64,000 nt of DNA, taken from Daphnia pulex (Eukaryota > Arthropoda > Branchiopoda > Diplostraca > Daphniidae). Both the position numbers and the translations under genes were made by a program. The stretch spans positions 1,116,001 to 1,180,000 of the forward strand of contig NC_060024.1 in the NCBI RefSeq assembly GCF_021134715.1, read 5' to 3'. The notes under the pieces were generated by a model. It saw only the letters and a list, made by a program, of their open reading frames with translations. It searched no databases and was not told where the DNA came from. Of the stretch, positions 33,000 to 44,700 are shown piece after piece; the first letter of the stretch is position 1, and each line of letters opens with the position of its first letter.

Positions 33000-33405
33000 T
33001 CATAATAATTGGGCATCATCTGGCAAACCGACCCCTTCAAAATCCGTTTCCCCTTGTCGAGAAAAACCACCGCAAGGGGATTTCGAACAAAGACTAGAGG
33101 GGAACCCTCCCCTTGGATCGGTTTTGGATTCGAAGGGGTGGGGAAACGACTTGAAATGACCGCTGAAATGTAGGAATTGATTCAAAAGCGGATTGACTTT
33201 GAATCAATACAAATGTCTTTCATGCAACAATAAAATAAAGAAACGCGTAGTCCCATGAGGCCCGTATGATGCTGGGGCGACGGGTTTTTTGGGGGAGCAG
33301 AAGCATGACAGAAGTAGGTGCGTGGTTGGTCTCAGCAGGCCCGTGGTTAGGGTATAGGGGGACAACACTTACCAGGACGCAGCCAAACAGACGAATTTCC
33401 CGTAG
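33000..33405. other. repeat-like spacer between hAT remnant and MITE
   Basis: GC-richer than its surroundings. ACCCCTTCAAAATCC-TTTCCCC at about 33030 is loosely repeated inverted at 33126-33150 (GGATTCGAAGGGGTGGGGAA). No gene was seen. Confidence 0.35.
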
Positions 33406-33410
33406 GGATT

Positions 33411-33994
33411 CTGTAGGGGAGACCGGACCCATGTTGGACACTGTTCCAAGTTGGACAGTGTCTTAAAATATAGTAAAAATTGCTTTAAAATTCTAGATTT
33501 CACATTGTTCTAGATGTGATGATGCTAGATCCTGTGTAGTTTAATTAATTTCCCGAGAGTAGAACGGGAGTTATAGGAGGAAGAAAAAACACGATAAATT
33601 ATTGCAAAATTTTTCGCCCGAATTATTGATCTTGCTCCAAGTTTGTTTGAGTAAAAAAATTTTTAAACAAATGTTTTTAAATTATTTATTATTGGAAGAA
33701 CTATCATACAAGGTTTTTAAAATAATTTAAAGACATTAATTTCCACCTTTTCGAACCCCGTCTAACTTGGTACAGGCCCCTGTCTAATTTCACCCCGGCT
33801 CGGTAAAAAACACCGAAAAATGGAAATCAATGTAAATTCTTAAATTTTAAAGTTACACATTTTAAAAAAATCAAGGGGGTGGAGGCAAGGCTAAAAAATG
33901 ACCTTAGCCAAAAAAAAATTCTTTTGCCTAAGGGGATCGGGAGATATGCGGGAAAAACCGCGACTGTCCAAGAGGGGTCCGGTCTCCCCTACAG
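33411..33994. mobile_element. 584-bp MITE with inverted ends
   Basis: CTGTAGGGGAGACCGGACCC at 33411-33430 recurs as its exact reverse complement at 33975-33994, and the pairing continues with TTGGACA on both sides for about 31 bases. The interior is AT-rich and encodes nothing, and the target duplication is not obvious. Probably a non-autonomous DNA element. Confidence 0.8.
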
Positions 33995-33999
33995 GTTTT

Positions 34000-35147
34000 T
34001 TGGCATACGGGAGGATTAGTTCCAATTTCGCCAATAGATGGCTTCGATTACTTTTTCGACAGTAGATGGTGGGTCGGTCGAATTTCACCAATTTTAACTG
34101 CGCGCGTTGAAACTGGCATCTAGGCTCTAGCGACTAAAAGTAAACTGTCATCTGCCTCTTTCTCTTCTTCTTCTAGATTTTTTTATATCTTCCCGTCCAT
34201 CGATGACTGGAAAGAGATTCAGCTCTTTTCAGACCGACCAGGAAAGAATAACATCTGTAATAGCCTACATCAGCCAAAAATTTTTATTTTTATTTTTTGT
34301 CCGCTTGGCGCAACCTAAGACTGGTGGCTTTTTCAAATCTTATTTAGAAAAGAAACCAAAACGAAGATTTCGACATTTTTCCCCCTGCCCCTTCTCGGAA
34401 GACGAATTCGACTGCGCTGCTCCTTCCGGCGAGCCCATCTCCTTATCTCTGAAAACGTCTAACGGAGTTGATAGATCGTTAGATCTCCAGCTTAATGGCT
34501 CTGGTTTCTAGTTCCATACTCCTTAGTCCCTAACCTAATCCCTAATTTCTAAATTTATTATTTACTAGAATATGTTTATTTCAAATACCTTCGTATTTGG
34601 AAATTGATAATATAAGATTTAAAAAATATAACTGCGTAATTTTTTCATTTTGAAAATCACTTGTTTCGTGTGGGTTTTCCAAAAAAATCAAATTCCAATA
34701 TATTTATTAAACATTATGTTTCCCAGAAGGGTTCCGACTTCTGAAAACTGATTATTACATATTCAATCCTATCAACAACATTCATGGAAAAATTGCTTCT
34801 TGCAATTAGTTTGACGTGATACTTTACCTTGACTCCTCCACCAGGGCAACAGATAATTATCCATTACTCTGCCTCCACTTATTATCATCATTTTTATAGT
34901 TTTGTAAGGACTCGACTCGAATCGAAGGAGATTCGAGATTTTTTGAGAGCTGGCAAATATGTTTCCTCAAATTCGCGTTTGAGGCTTTGGGCTATCGTAG
35001 TTAGTTTGTAGATTTGGCAACACTGTAAATGTAAGCATTCGCATTCGACGCAGCGAAAGCAATTGATGCTGGTGTCTTTTCTTTTCAGTGTAACTGTCGA
35101 AAAGTAAAAATAATTTTAATAAAGAATTGTGATTTTCAATTTCGAAA
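34000..35147. other. intergenic upstream of HDAC1; one open frame
   Basis: A 102-codon ATG-started frame at 34203-34511 (ending LQLNGSGF) has no recognised domain, and its start follows a pyrimidine-rich TTCTTCTTCTAG that could be a splice acceptor. The sequence up to 35147 should hold the HDAC1 promoter and 5' UTR; no TATA-like box is clearly placed. Confidence 0.3.
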
Positions 35148-37895
35148 ATGACTACTCAACCAAGTCACAGCAGAAAGCGAGTTTGCTACTATTATGACAG
35201 TAAGTTAGAAAAATAATTGTATCATGTATAATTAACGTTTCATGTCGCGTGTTTGACTGCCGGCGTCCTTTTTTAAATTAATTATTTCAGTGGTCATATT
35301 CTATTTATTTTATAAATTCCCAAAGATACTTGATTTTTGCTAAATTTATATACCTATCTATTGTGACATTTTGATGTACAAAATTTATGTGGAAGTAACA
35401 ATATTTGGCAAGTGGGACGTCATTTATGCACAGTAGTATCACAAAGAATTATAGATGTTTGAAGACTGAAGAGCACATAGTATTAAAAAAGAAAGATATG
35501 TGGCTATATTATCATTTAAATTGGGTTTTATTTTTGAATTGCTTCAAAATTTTATTAAGATTTTCATGTCAAATTTGTCGATGAGGTTGTCGGGGGTATA
35601 ATTGACGTCCTACTTGGTGGGTGGGTTGGCATTTTTATGGTGACTTTTCATTTTAACTCTTAAATTTGTAATTCCTTTTTTTATTAACCTAGGTGACATC
35701 GGGAATTTTTATTATGGACAGGTAATAATATTGAACACATTTATGTTAATGAAACTGTAATTAATAATAAATTTTTGAAATTGAAGGGACATCCCATGAA
35801 ACCTCATCGCATACGCATGACCCACAACTTGCTCTTGAATTATGGGCTATACCGTAAAATGGAAATCTATGTAAAAATTCAAGAAGCTAGATGATAATTG
35901 CCACAGTTTAATTGAATTTATTTTTTGTTAGCGACCACACAAAGCCACAGCTGAAGAAATGACCAAGTTCCACAGTGATGATTACATTCGATTTCTTCGA
36001 AGCATCAGACCTGACAATATGACAGAATACAATAAACAGATGCAGAGATGTAAGATGTGTTTACAATTTGATCAATTTGAAATTGTGAATTAATTTATTT
36101 GTTTGTTTTTTAGTTAATGTGGGTGAAGACTGTCCTGTTTTTGATGGGCTCTACGAATTTTGTCAATTATCTGCTGGAGGTTCTGTAGCTGGAGCTGTGA
36201 AGCTCAACAAGCAAGCAACTGAGATAGCTGTGAACTGGGCTGGGGGATTACATCATGCCAAAAAGTCTGAGGCATCAGGATTCTGCTATGTAAATGAATA
36301 ACTTAATAACAGTTTTTGGATATAACTTACTAACTAATGTTCATCTCTTTCCATATTTTAGGTAAATGACATAGTGTTGGCAATTTTAGAGCTTCTGAAA
36401 TACCACCAACGTGTTTTGTATATTGACATTGATATTCATCATGGTGATGGAGTGGAAGAAGCCTTTTACACTACTGATCGTGTAATGACTGTTTCATTTC
36501 ACAAATATGGAGAATATTTTCCTGGAACTGGAGATCTCAGAGTAAGAAGTTTTGAACTAAATTTTGAATAAGAAACTGTTATTTATCCTTTTGTTGTAGG
36601 ACATTGGTGCAGGCAAAGGAAAATATTATGCCGTAAATTTCCCCCTGAGAGATGGAATAGATGATGAAAGCTATGAGCAAATCTTCGTACCTATCATGTC
36701 AAAAGTGATGGAAACTTATCAGCCGAGTGCAGTGGTTCTCCAATGCGGTGCCGATAGTTTGTCTGGTGATCGTTTGGGATGCTTTAATCTTACTTTGAAA
36801 GGTATGTGTTCGGAACTATTGTTTTTAGTATACATGTTATTATCAAGTTGTCTTTAGGTCACGCAAAATGTGTTGATTTTGTTAAGAAACATAATCTGCC
36901 TTTACTGCTGCTTGGAGGTGGTGGTTACACTATTCGAAATGTTGCCCGTTGTTGGACTTACGAGACCGCAGTGGCACTGGGAAATGACATTGCAAATGAA
37001 CTCCCTTACAACGATTATTTTGAATATTTTGGTCCCGATTTTAAATTGCACATTAGTCCGTCTAACATGGCAAATCAAAATACTCCGGAATATTTAGATA
37101 AAATCAAGTAAGTTTTTAGTGTTTTATTCAAAGAATTATATGTTGAGTGACATGTTTTTCTTAGAACTCGTCTTTTCGAAAACCTCCGCATGTTACCTCA
37201 TGCTCCTGGAGTCCAAATGCAAGGTACTTGCATTAAATTTAATTCTTCAATTGTATTTATTATTTCATTGCATTGCGTTTAACTGATCCAAAATTATTCT
37301 GACAGCAATTCCCGAGGATGCCATTAACGAAGATTCCGACGAAGAAGATAAATCTAATCCCGATGAACGTATATCTATACGAGCATCAGATAAAAGGATT
37401 GCACCAGACAATGAATACAGTGATTCCGAAGATGAAGGGGATTCCCGCCGAGATCAAAGGTCTGAATTCATTAATAAATCGTGCAATTTTTCATTTTTTC
37501 AATCATTATTCTCTACTATATAGATCATTTAAAGGAGCAAATCGCAAAAGACCAAGAACCGAAACAGCTGAGGGTGCTGCAGAGGTCAAAAAGGAAGAAA
37601 AGGAGGACAAAGAAGTGAATGGCGAGAATAAGGAAGGTACTTCAAAAGAGACTGTAAAGGATTCGGACAAGAAAAATGAGACAACACTGAAGTCTAGTGG
37701 TGAATCTTCTAGTGAAGGTAGTGCTTTGTCCATGGCGAATGAAATAAAAGGTTAGTGTTCACGTAATCGTGGTTATCTCAGATTTCTTACCAATTATATG
37801 TATTTTCAGAACCCGAAGAAGATAAATCTACATCGCATGAATTAAGCTCCCCTGTTCCGGTTTGCGCCGATAGCAGTAAAGGAGAAAAAGTTTGA
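35148..37895 (+). CDS. HDAC1: histone deacetylase 1 / Rpd3, class I, 12 exons
   Basis: Zinc-dependent lysine deacetylase, the catalytic subunit of Sin3, NuRD and CoREST-type co-repressors, acting on histone tails in the nucleus. Exons: 35148-35199, 35693-35721, 35787-35870, 35932-36049, 36114-36289, 36362-36541, 36600-36801, 36858-37107, 37165-37223, 37306-37459, 37524-37750, 37810-37895. They total 1,617 bases (538 codons plus stop), and all introns are GT-AG. Landmarks are [20 protein letters not shown] at the start, the active-site block [18 protein letters not shown], the zinc-binding [17 protein letters not shown], and [19 protein letters not shown]. The C-terminal tail (exons 10-12) is charged and lower in conservation, with serine/acidic stretches of the kind phosphorylated by CK2 in HDAC1/2. 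Exon 2 is only 29 bp. The catalytic domain looks intact. Confidence 0.97.
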
Positions 37896-39988
37896 AAATA
37901 CCAATTAGGGTTTTATTTCATTTTCGCTAATTTTACACTGATGGTGATTCTTCGAGATTCATTCACATCCAATTTTCTACGTGTATCTTAATTAGAATGT
38001 AAACTCCGGCTCCTATCACCAACTGCATACCCTCAATCGGGTTCTCAGTCTTCAATACATTTTTACTAAGTTTTTCATTTTAGTTTGGTCTTTTTTCTAC
38101 ATCCTAAGATACGCACTTCACTTATGTTGAGTGCATACTTTAAAACTGGAATACTGATTCAACAACATGTAGCGTAACAGAAGCTTTAATAGGCAAGAAG
38201 CGTTTATTTTTAAGAATGATTTTGTAGGGAGAATCAGCGATCAGTAAGCCCAACCTAGTTGGTGGAACGTTGGAATACCGTAGGAAAAGTTTGAGGTTTT
38301 ACTAGGATTAAGGTTGAAGTTAATAAATATTAAATACTTGAATTGGGATAGTGCATATTTTAATTTCAAAACTATGATAAATTTTACTATTCTGGTGTTA
38401 GGTTACATAGGTTAGATTACATATGTTAGGTTACAGTACTAGTCACTAGTATTGTTATCTAGTTATCTTATTTCTTAAATCATTATGTTTTTATAGGCCT
38501 CAATAATATAAAAAAATAATTCTAAAGGTTTCATCGATATGGATAACCGATAAGTTAAGGCAACTGGTGGTACCTCTAGTGCTTCGTTATTGTTTCAGTC
38601 ACGGCTCCCAGTTATTAATTTGCAAATTATATTGTGATAATTTTTAAGTTCGTCGGTTTCGTAAAAAGTGGTTTTTAAAGTGGTGATTAAAAGTCCAACT
38701 GAACGGAAAGTAATGTATGTGAACGTGTTATATGAATTGCTTTCGTGTTTGTTGCGTTTAAACCGCGTGGTTTCCTGAGTTTTGATTTCCTCTTCTAGGT
38801 CAAGTTCGTTCATCCGATTTCTCCAGTACTTAATCCAATCTGGCATGAAGTCATTTTACAAAGATTCTTTCGATTGAGTACCTTGAGATCAATGTCTTTT
38901 CCAAAAAGATTTCCAATCAGCGGCATAAAGAGGGTTAGCCTCTGACCGTTGCTCCTTGAACTGCCGCACACAATCCAGCAGTCTCTCTTCCGGTAATTCC
39001 GGACACTATTTAGTTCGTAGCTGTGGTATAGGTTTCCAGCGCATCGAGCATCCCCAAGTGTTTTTGGATCTTCTCGGTGAAACGGGAGAAAGAAATCCGA
39101 AGTTGAATTTCAGATTTACTTCTGTTTTAGTTATATCAGAATATAATTTGGCATTTGTTCGGCAATTTTGCAATCGGCGAGTGCTGGTCTCAACGGAACT
39201 GCACTAAATAAGGCATTCCAATTTGTATCTGAACACGATGATTGGTAAAATAAACGGCAATACTTAACATGACAATCATTATTACCTTGAAGCGTATCTA
39301 AATCCTGATTTTCAGTTGGAATATTGTGAAACTCGTGGAATTCATGCAGCTGGATGTGTCTTACTCGTTCATTTCTTTTTTATTTCTTCCGTCACCCTTA
39401 CTCCCTATACTTGGATACTTGTCAGCTTGAACACCATGTTCCCGCTTTTAAGCTCCTGTTGAACTCATCGATAAAATACTTGGTTAGCTGATACCTTTTG
39501 CTGGAAATCTCGAACATACGACTCATGACTCTGAGAATACGAATTCTGCTGGTAAAACTAATACCTAAAACTATGACTACACAATTCTCCAGACCGCGTT
39601 GTTAAGCTTGCCCCCTTGCAGCTAGTAGATTGCGTCGTTGAAACTTGGAAGTGCACACCTATCCAGCTGAAGCAGAATGTATCAAGCGCTGTGACTGGTT
39701 AATATGCAATCCAATTAATTTTGTATCACTTAAAAAAATGGGTAGGAAAAAATGTATAGGATTAAAACTAGACTTAGTCCATTCGAAAAATACAGAAGAA
39801 AAAAATATTACTCGAGGCTATATTATAGCTAGTACGACGTTGCCTTGTCGGCGGTACGCGTCACTGGACTACTGACTACTCTATACACCATGTCTATACT
39901 TCGTTTTAAAGTTAACTAACGGCCAAAATAGACTAATTCATTCCAGTTTCCAAAAATTTGTTTATCTCAACTTGGTGGCAATTTTAAT
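37896..39988. other. HDAC1-WDR12 intergenic region
   Basis: The convergent 3' ends of the two genes lie about 2.1 kb apart. A degenerate minus-strand open frame sits in the middle (described separately). A TTAGGTTACA-type short repeat occurs at 38396-38440. No other gene was seen. Confidence 0.4.
38720..38995 (-). pseudogene. degenerate unrecognised coding remnant
   Basis: After an AG acceptor at about 38996 the minus strand reads CPELPEERLLDCVRQFKEQR and SEANPLYAADWKSFWKRH, then two stops, then in the same frame DFMPDWIKYWRNRMNELDLE followed by EEIKTQ. The paired DW-x2-(F/Y)W patterns and charged helices look like true protein sequence with two nonsense mutations. I do not recognise the family. 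Confidence 0.35.
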
Positions 39989-41799
39989 TTATACTTCAGA
40001 TTTAAAGATCTTTAACGTATTATCCGTTGCACCACTTATTATTATCGAAGGATTTGACCAGTCAGCGCACAGGATCTTGCCTTCATGTCCCGTCATGTCG
40101 TATAACGGAGCCTTGGGACTGAAAAGAAAAATTATTTCTCATTGAATTAACACGCAATTAATTATCAAATACTTGCCTCCTACTATCCCACAACTTTAAA
40201 ATGTTATCATGGCCACCGGATACGAATAATCTTTCATGTGTCGTAGACCAACAAACCGTTGATACCCATCCAACGTGTGAAGTGAATGTGGCTTTCACAA
40301 TTGACCCCTCTGTCAAAAAAAAAAATTGGAAATCATTAATGAGCCTATTAAAATGGTATAAAGCGCAACAGATGTACCTTGAGATCGGGCATCATACAAA
40401 CGTATATGACGATCAGCTGAAGCAGTGATAAGAGTTTGGTTTAATGGAGAACGAGAAATGCAGAAGAAGGATTTGTTCCCAACAATTTCGGATTTTAATC
40501 CTCCTAATTCAGCATCCCACAATTTGATGGTGTGATCCCAGGAAGAACTAAAGATTTCATTGTTTTCAGTCCAAACAACAGAAGATATAGCTTCCTTGTG
40601 GCCAGGCAAAGTCATCAATGGTGTCTGTATTAAATAATGATTGAAATTAGTCTGTTCTAGCTTGACTGAAGGTATAAAATGTTGCGACACTTCATACAAA
40701 ACACTTACACGTCTGAGTGATTTTCCAGAACCAGTAGAGCATCCTTTTTCCTTTTCACCATCATCAATTTCGTTTGTTGAATTTGAATCAGATGCTTAAA
40801 AAAAGAAGAATTCATTAAATTTAAACAGACACCTGAATACATTAATTAGAATATGTTACACTTACTGGCAGACCAAATTTTAAGCATATTATCCCAACCA
40901 CCAGTAGCAAGGAAGGATGAATTCTTATCAACATCTACACATTCAATGGAGCGCTCATGTCCTCTTCCAATATGCACACATTCAATTGCATAAGTTTCAA
41001 GGTTCATTTTCCACAGCATAACTGTCTGATCATGAGAAACACTAAAAAAAAAAACAATAATTTTTTTTTTTTAAAGCTGATTATCACTAATTCAAAGAAA
41101 CTAAAAATACCTTGCAAAAGTAGCAGTTGAGCCAGTCACTTCAATCCATCGTACTCCTTTGATGGGGCCACAGTGCCCTGGAATAGTTGACTTATGAGTA
41201 CCATCAGTCTTCCATATATGCAAGGTATTATCATAACACCCTGTCAGGATCCTGAAATAACTAGCATTGTACATACACATTTTAAGACAACTAAAGATAT
41301 GAGTGTAATACCAGTCTTTAAAACAGTGGGAAGCAGATACCCAGTCATCATGATTCAAACTATCTTCAGGTTCTGGAGCAGGGAATCTTTCAAGGTATTC
41401 TACTTCAACTGTGACTTCAGTATTAATGTCTTTCAGTTTTAGATGTTCAATAAGTGGAAGCCTTACAAATTCTCCGCATACTAGAAAATCAAAATCTACC
41501 TCATCCCATCCTGATTCGTGTGTTTCTAAAAAACAAAATTATTAGTATTAATGATTTTGAAAATTTTAAATCATTTACCTCTTAGCAAATTGTTGACTAA
41601 AACACTTAGTGAGTCTGCTTTTATTCCAGAAGGGATTGAAAATGGAGCTTCTGGGAGAGCATATCTGTCATCAGAAAAAAGAATGAATATTTTGAGCAAC
41701 AAATGGACTCGGTAGAAAGACTTACTTCTCCTGTTTCGTTACAAATCTCACTTGAATCTGGCCTTCGTCATTTAACAAGCTTCTTTTTAAAGCCGCCAT
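39989..41799 (-). CDS. WDR12: WD repeat protein 12 (PeBoW complex), 9 exons
   Basis: Orthologue of WDR12/Ytm1, which with PES1 and BOP1 forms the PeBoW complex needed for processing of the 32S pre-rRNA and assembly of 60S subunits in the nucleolus. Exons (high to low): 41726-41799, 41579-41664, 41312-41525, 41111-41251, 40866-41041, 40709-40794, 40378-40624, 40177-40309, 39989-40118. They sum to 1,287 bases (428 codons plus stop), close to the human length. The N-terminus [20 protein letters not shown] opens an NLE domain to about residue 90. WD repeats follow, with [69 protein letters not shown] and [15 protein letters not shown]. Exon 6 encodes an acidic, Ser-rich loop as in other WDR12 proteins. 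The last intron has a GC donor. Confidence 0.96.
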
Positions 41800-44700
41800 T
41801 GCAAGAAATTTATGACGTTTACTTTTTAATAAAGGTTTGTTAACAGTTTAACACTCGATAATTGTGTGGTTTGGATGAGACCACTTTTGATGTTCGGTCC
41901 GCGACTCCACGTGTTCTTGCACTTTCAGTCGTCTGTAATCAAAGCCTGCTATATTTTTACAAAGCCGAAACGATAGGAATTTAAAAAGTGAAGCCTTTTC
42001 GCCTACCCTTCCTCCAAGTAAAGCTTTTGACTGCCATCTAGTTTTTGAATAATAAACATGCAATTGTTGCATTTATCCGACATCTGACTCAAATGACGTG
42101 TGAACTGTGAAGGGGGCTAGAAATAAAATAACTCGTATTCTATCAATATTTTAAAGCTAAATCATGCAGCGACACAAAGACACGCAAAAAATCTAAAAAT
42201 TGTTCCCGTCTTAGTGAGTCTACGCGAGTCTACCAGGAGTCTACGGTCTAGGCCTCTGAAGTCTAAAGACTATAATAAGCCAGGCTCCAAAGCGTCTTTT
42301 GGTGGTTTGCGACGCAATGCCAATGAGACGTGGCACCATATCTTCAACTGACTGGCCCAATTCCAGAATTGAATTACATCGATCATTTCCTCTATCAAAA
42401 TTTTTATAGAAGATTTTTTTTTTTTTTTTTTTTGTTTTTGTTTTTAATTTAAATTTTCTGTACAGAGAGAAAAAAATGTTACACTATGTGCCAAACTCAT
42501 GGAACGATTTGCGCGAACTGCACTTATAGTTGGGCGGCAACCTGTTCAATACCTTCGTTCATTAACTTCCTTGTCAGTCAGCACCAAACTTAATTTTGAC
42601 GCTTAGTCTAATTTCAGTAGACGAACCAGTGTAAAGTTTTACTGTTTTAGTTTAATTTCAATAGGCGTCAAGGAATTGAACACTAAAAAAATTCTCGATC
42701 AAGTAATGGCCAGTTGTTAAACGAATAAAAAAATTCCACCCATTCATTGGGTAAAGTTGAAGTTGTCTTATTATTTTAATGTATTAATCGACGGGAAGTT
42801 CCGCCATATGTCATGCAAGAGATTTAATGCCTTTTTGAAATTTTGATTATTAAATCATTTATCGCTAGGCTTTAGAGCTAACGGTTTGTAACAGGTTGTA
42901 ATAATGAGAGCTGGACTCTCATCCCTCACTCGAAATCTTGATTGTCGTTTGATTCCAATAGACGCGACTAGGTAGCGCCTCTGTCGACCGCTGCCCGCAA
43001 AATTGTCGGCAACGGCGGTTTCCGTTGAAAAGCAGCGCCTCTACCGACCACTAGCGGAGGGTGACAGGTAGATACCAGATAAGTTGAAGGGGGTCGGGTG
43101 GAAAAGGTGACTATTATACATAAAATCATGCCTACTTTTGTTAGCTGTCATTGAAAAAGCGTTTCCTGTAAGCATAGTTTTCCTGAGGGGTGTAAACTAA
43201 AAGAATTACCCCCATAGCGGTATAGACCGGTAGTCAACTCCCAAATCGGAGTTGATTTAAGAGTCTCTCCCCGTCATGAAAATAAATAACGAGGGCATGC
43301 AATACTATCGTTAAACATTTCTTTATTTTTCTTGCCGATTTACATGGGCAAATTCACTTTCCACAACCCTAGACAGTTATCGTCGTTTGTATAATCAAAG
43401 CTCACTTTTTAAAATTTCAGTTTTCATTCCGTTTGCCAACTTTAAATTTCATTATTTTCGGGGGGATTTCCCATGGGCAACAAAGGCAACGCAATGCAAA
43501 TAAGGTACTTTTCATAAAATTGCAAGTTACGGAAAGATTCAACGAAATATTTCAAGCATTACAAAAAATGAGCTATGATTATATGAATGATGTTAACTGT
43601 CAATTATTCCACCCACGACTGTCATACCAATAAATATCGGTATTTTTCCCCTTTTGTCCCACTCTGTCGTTACGCAATATTAGGGGGAACACTCGAAAAG
43701 GGGCGTCAACAATAAGCAGTTGCTACACCGGGATTCTATATAGCTCTGTTGCAACTATCAGCCCAAAAAAAACATTGGCGAACAATGCTGTAATATGGAG
43801 TGTAGCTCCGTCCATTTTTTTTTTGTAACGCGTTCACGCTAGCGTTCACGTAAATTAAGAATTCAAACTTTTTGTTGATGTTTTGTGACAACTTGAATGT
43901 TATTACGAAACGCTAAATTTCTGTCCTACCAGCGTCAAGAACTTTTCTGTGTTCTACAAAGATATCATTATTAACTTGATTGTTATTAAAACAGAAAATA
44001 ATTTTGTTTAGGAAGTGTAGCCTATGTTAAGTTTCTTTTTAATAATTAACTGGAATTAACACAGTCCTTTTCATACTTTTGACTTCTACGGTTTTAAGAT
44101 TTTTAGATTAGATTTATTTTTTTAAAATAAATTTTATCGAATTATTATTCAAAATAGTGCATCAATAATCACAACTATAAAAAAATATATATTTTAATGG
44201 AATGGGAAACTATTAAACATGTCACAAATCACAATCTCGTATATTGTACCCAACTGGACGGAAATGCCCACAAATAATGATCAACTCACATAGAAAAAAT
44301 TATTCCATTTTGTAACACCTGCCTAAATATTTAAAGCAAAATAAATATGCTCTGCACAATATTTTTTCATTTTAAAAAGAAACAAATCTACTTTAATTTA
44401 TGAAAAAAAAAATACTTCGCATAATATCAACTAGCCGATACACAGGAATGAATACATCAATATTTGTTTTCGAAATAATAAGCAAAACTAATTTCTAAAG
44501 GGACAACATGTTGAATTCAACCGGTCGACAATGAATTATTGAAGCGCATGATTAGTCAATCTTCTGGAATGTTGACAGTCAATACTCTCTGCGAAGCGCT
44601 CTCCGAGACGTTGTCTAGAATTTCAGTTTTTCCCGACGAAAATATAATAATTCCGTCGTTCACAAGACAAAGCCTAGGAGAGGCTACGCAGCACGTATCT

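Noticed and set aside
34203..34511. 102-codon ATG frame as a real gene
   Set aside because: No recognised domain and no splice-linked neighbours. Kept only as a note because a pyrimidine tract plus AG precedes it.
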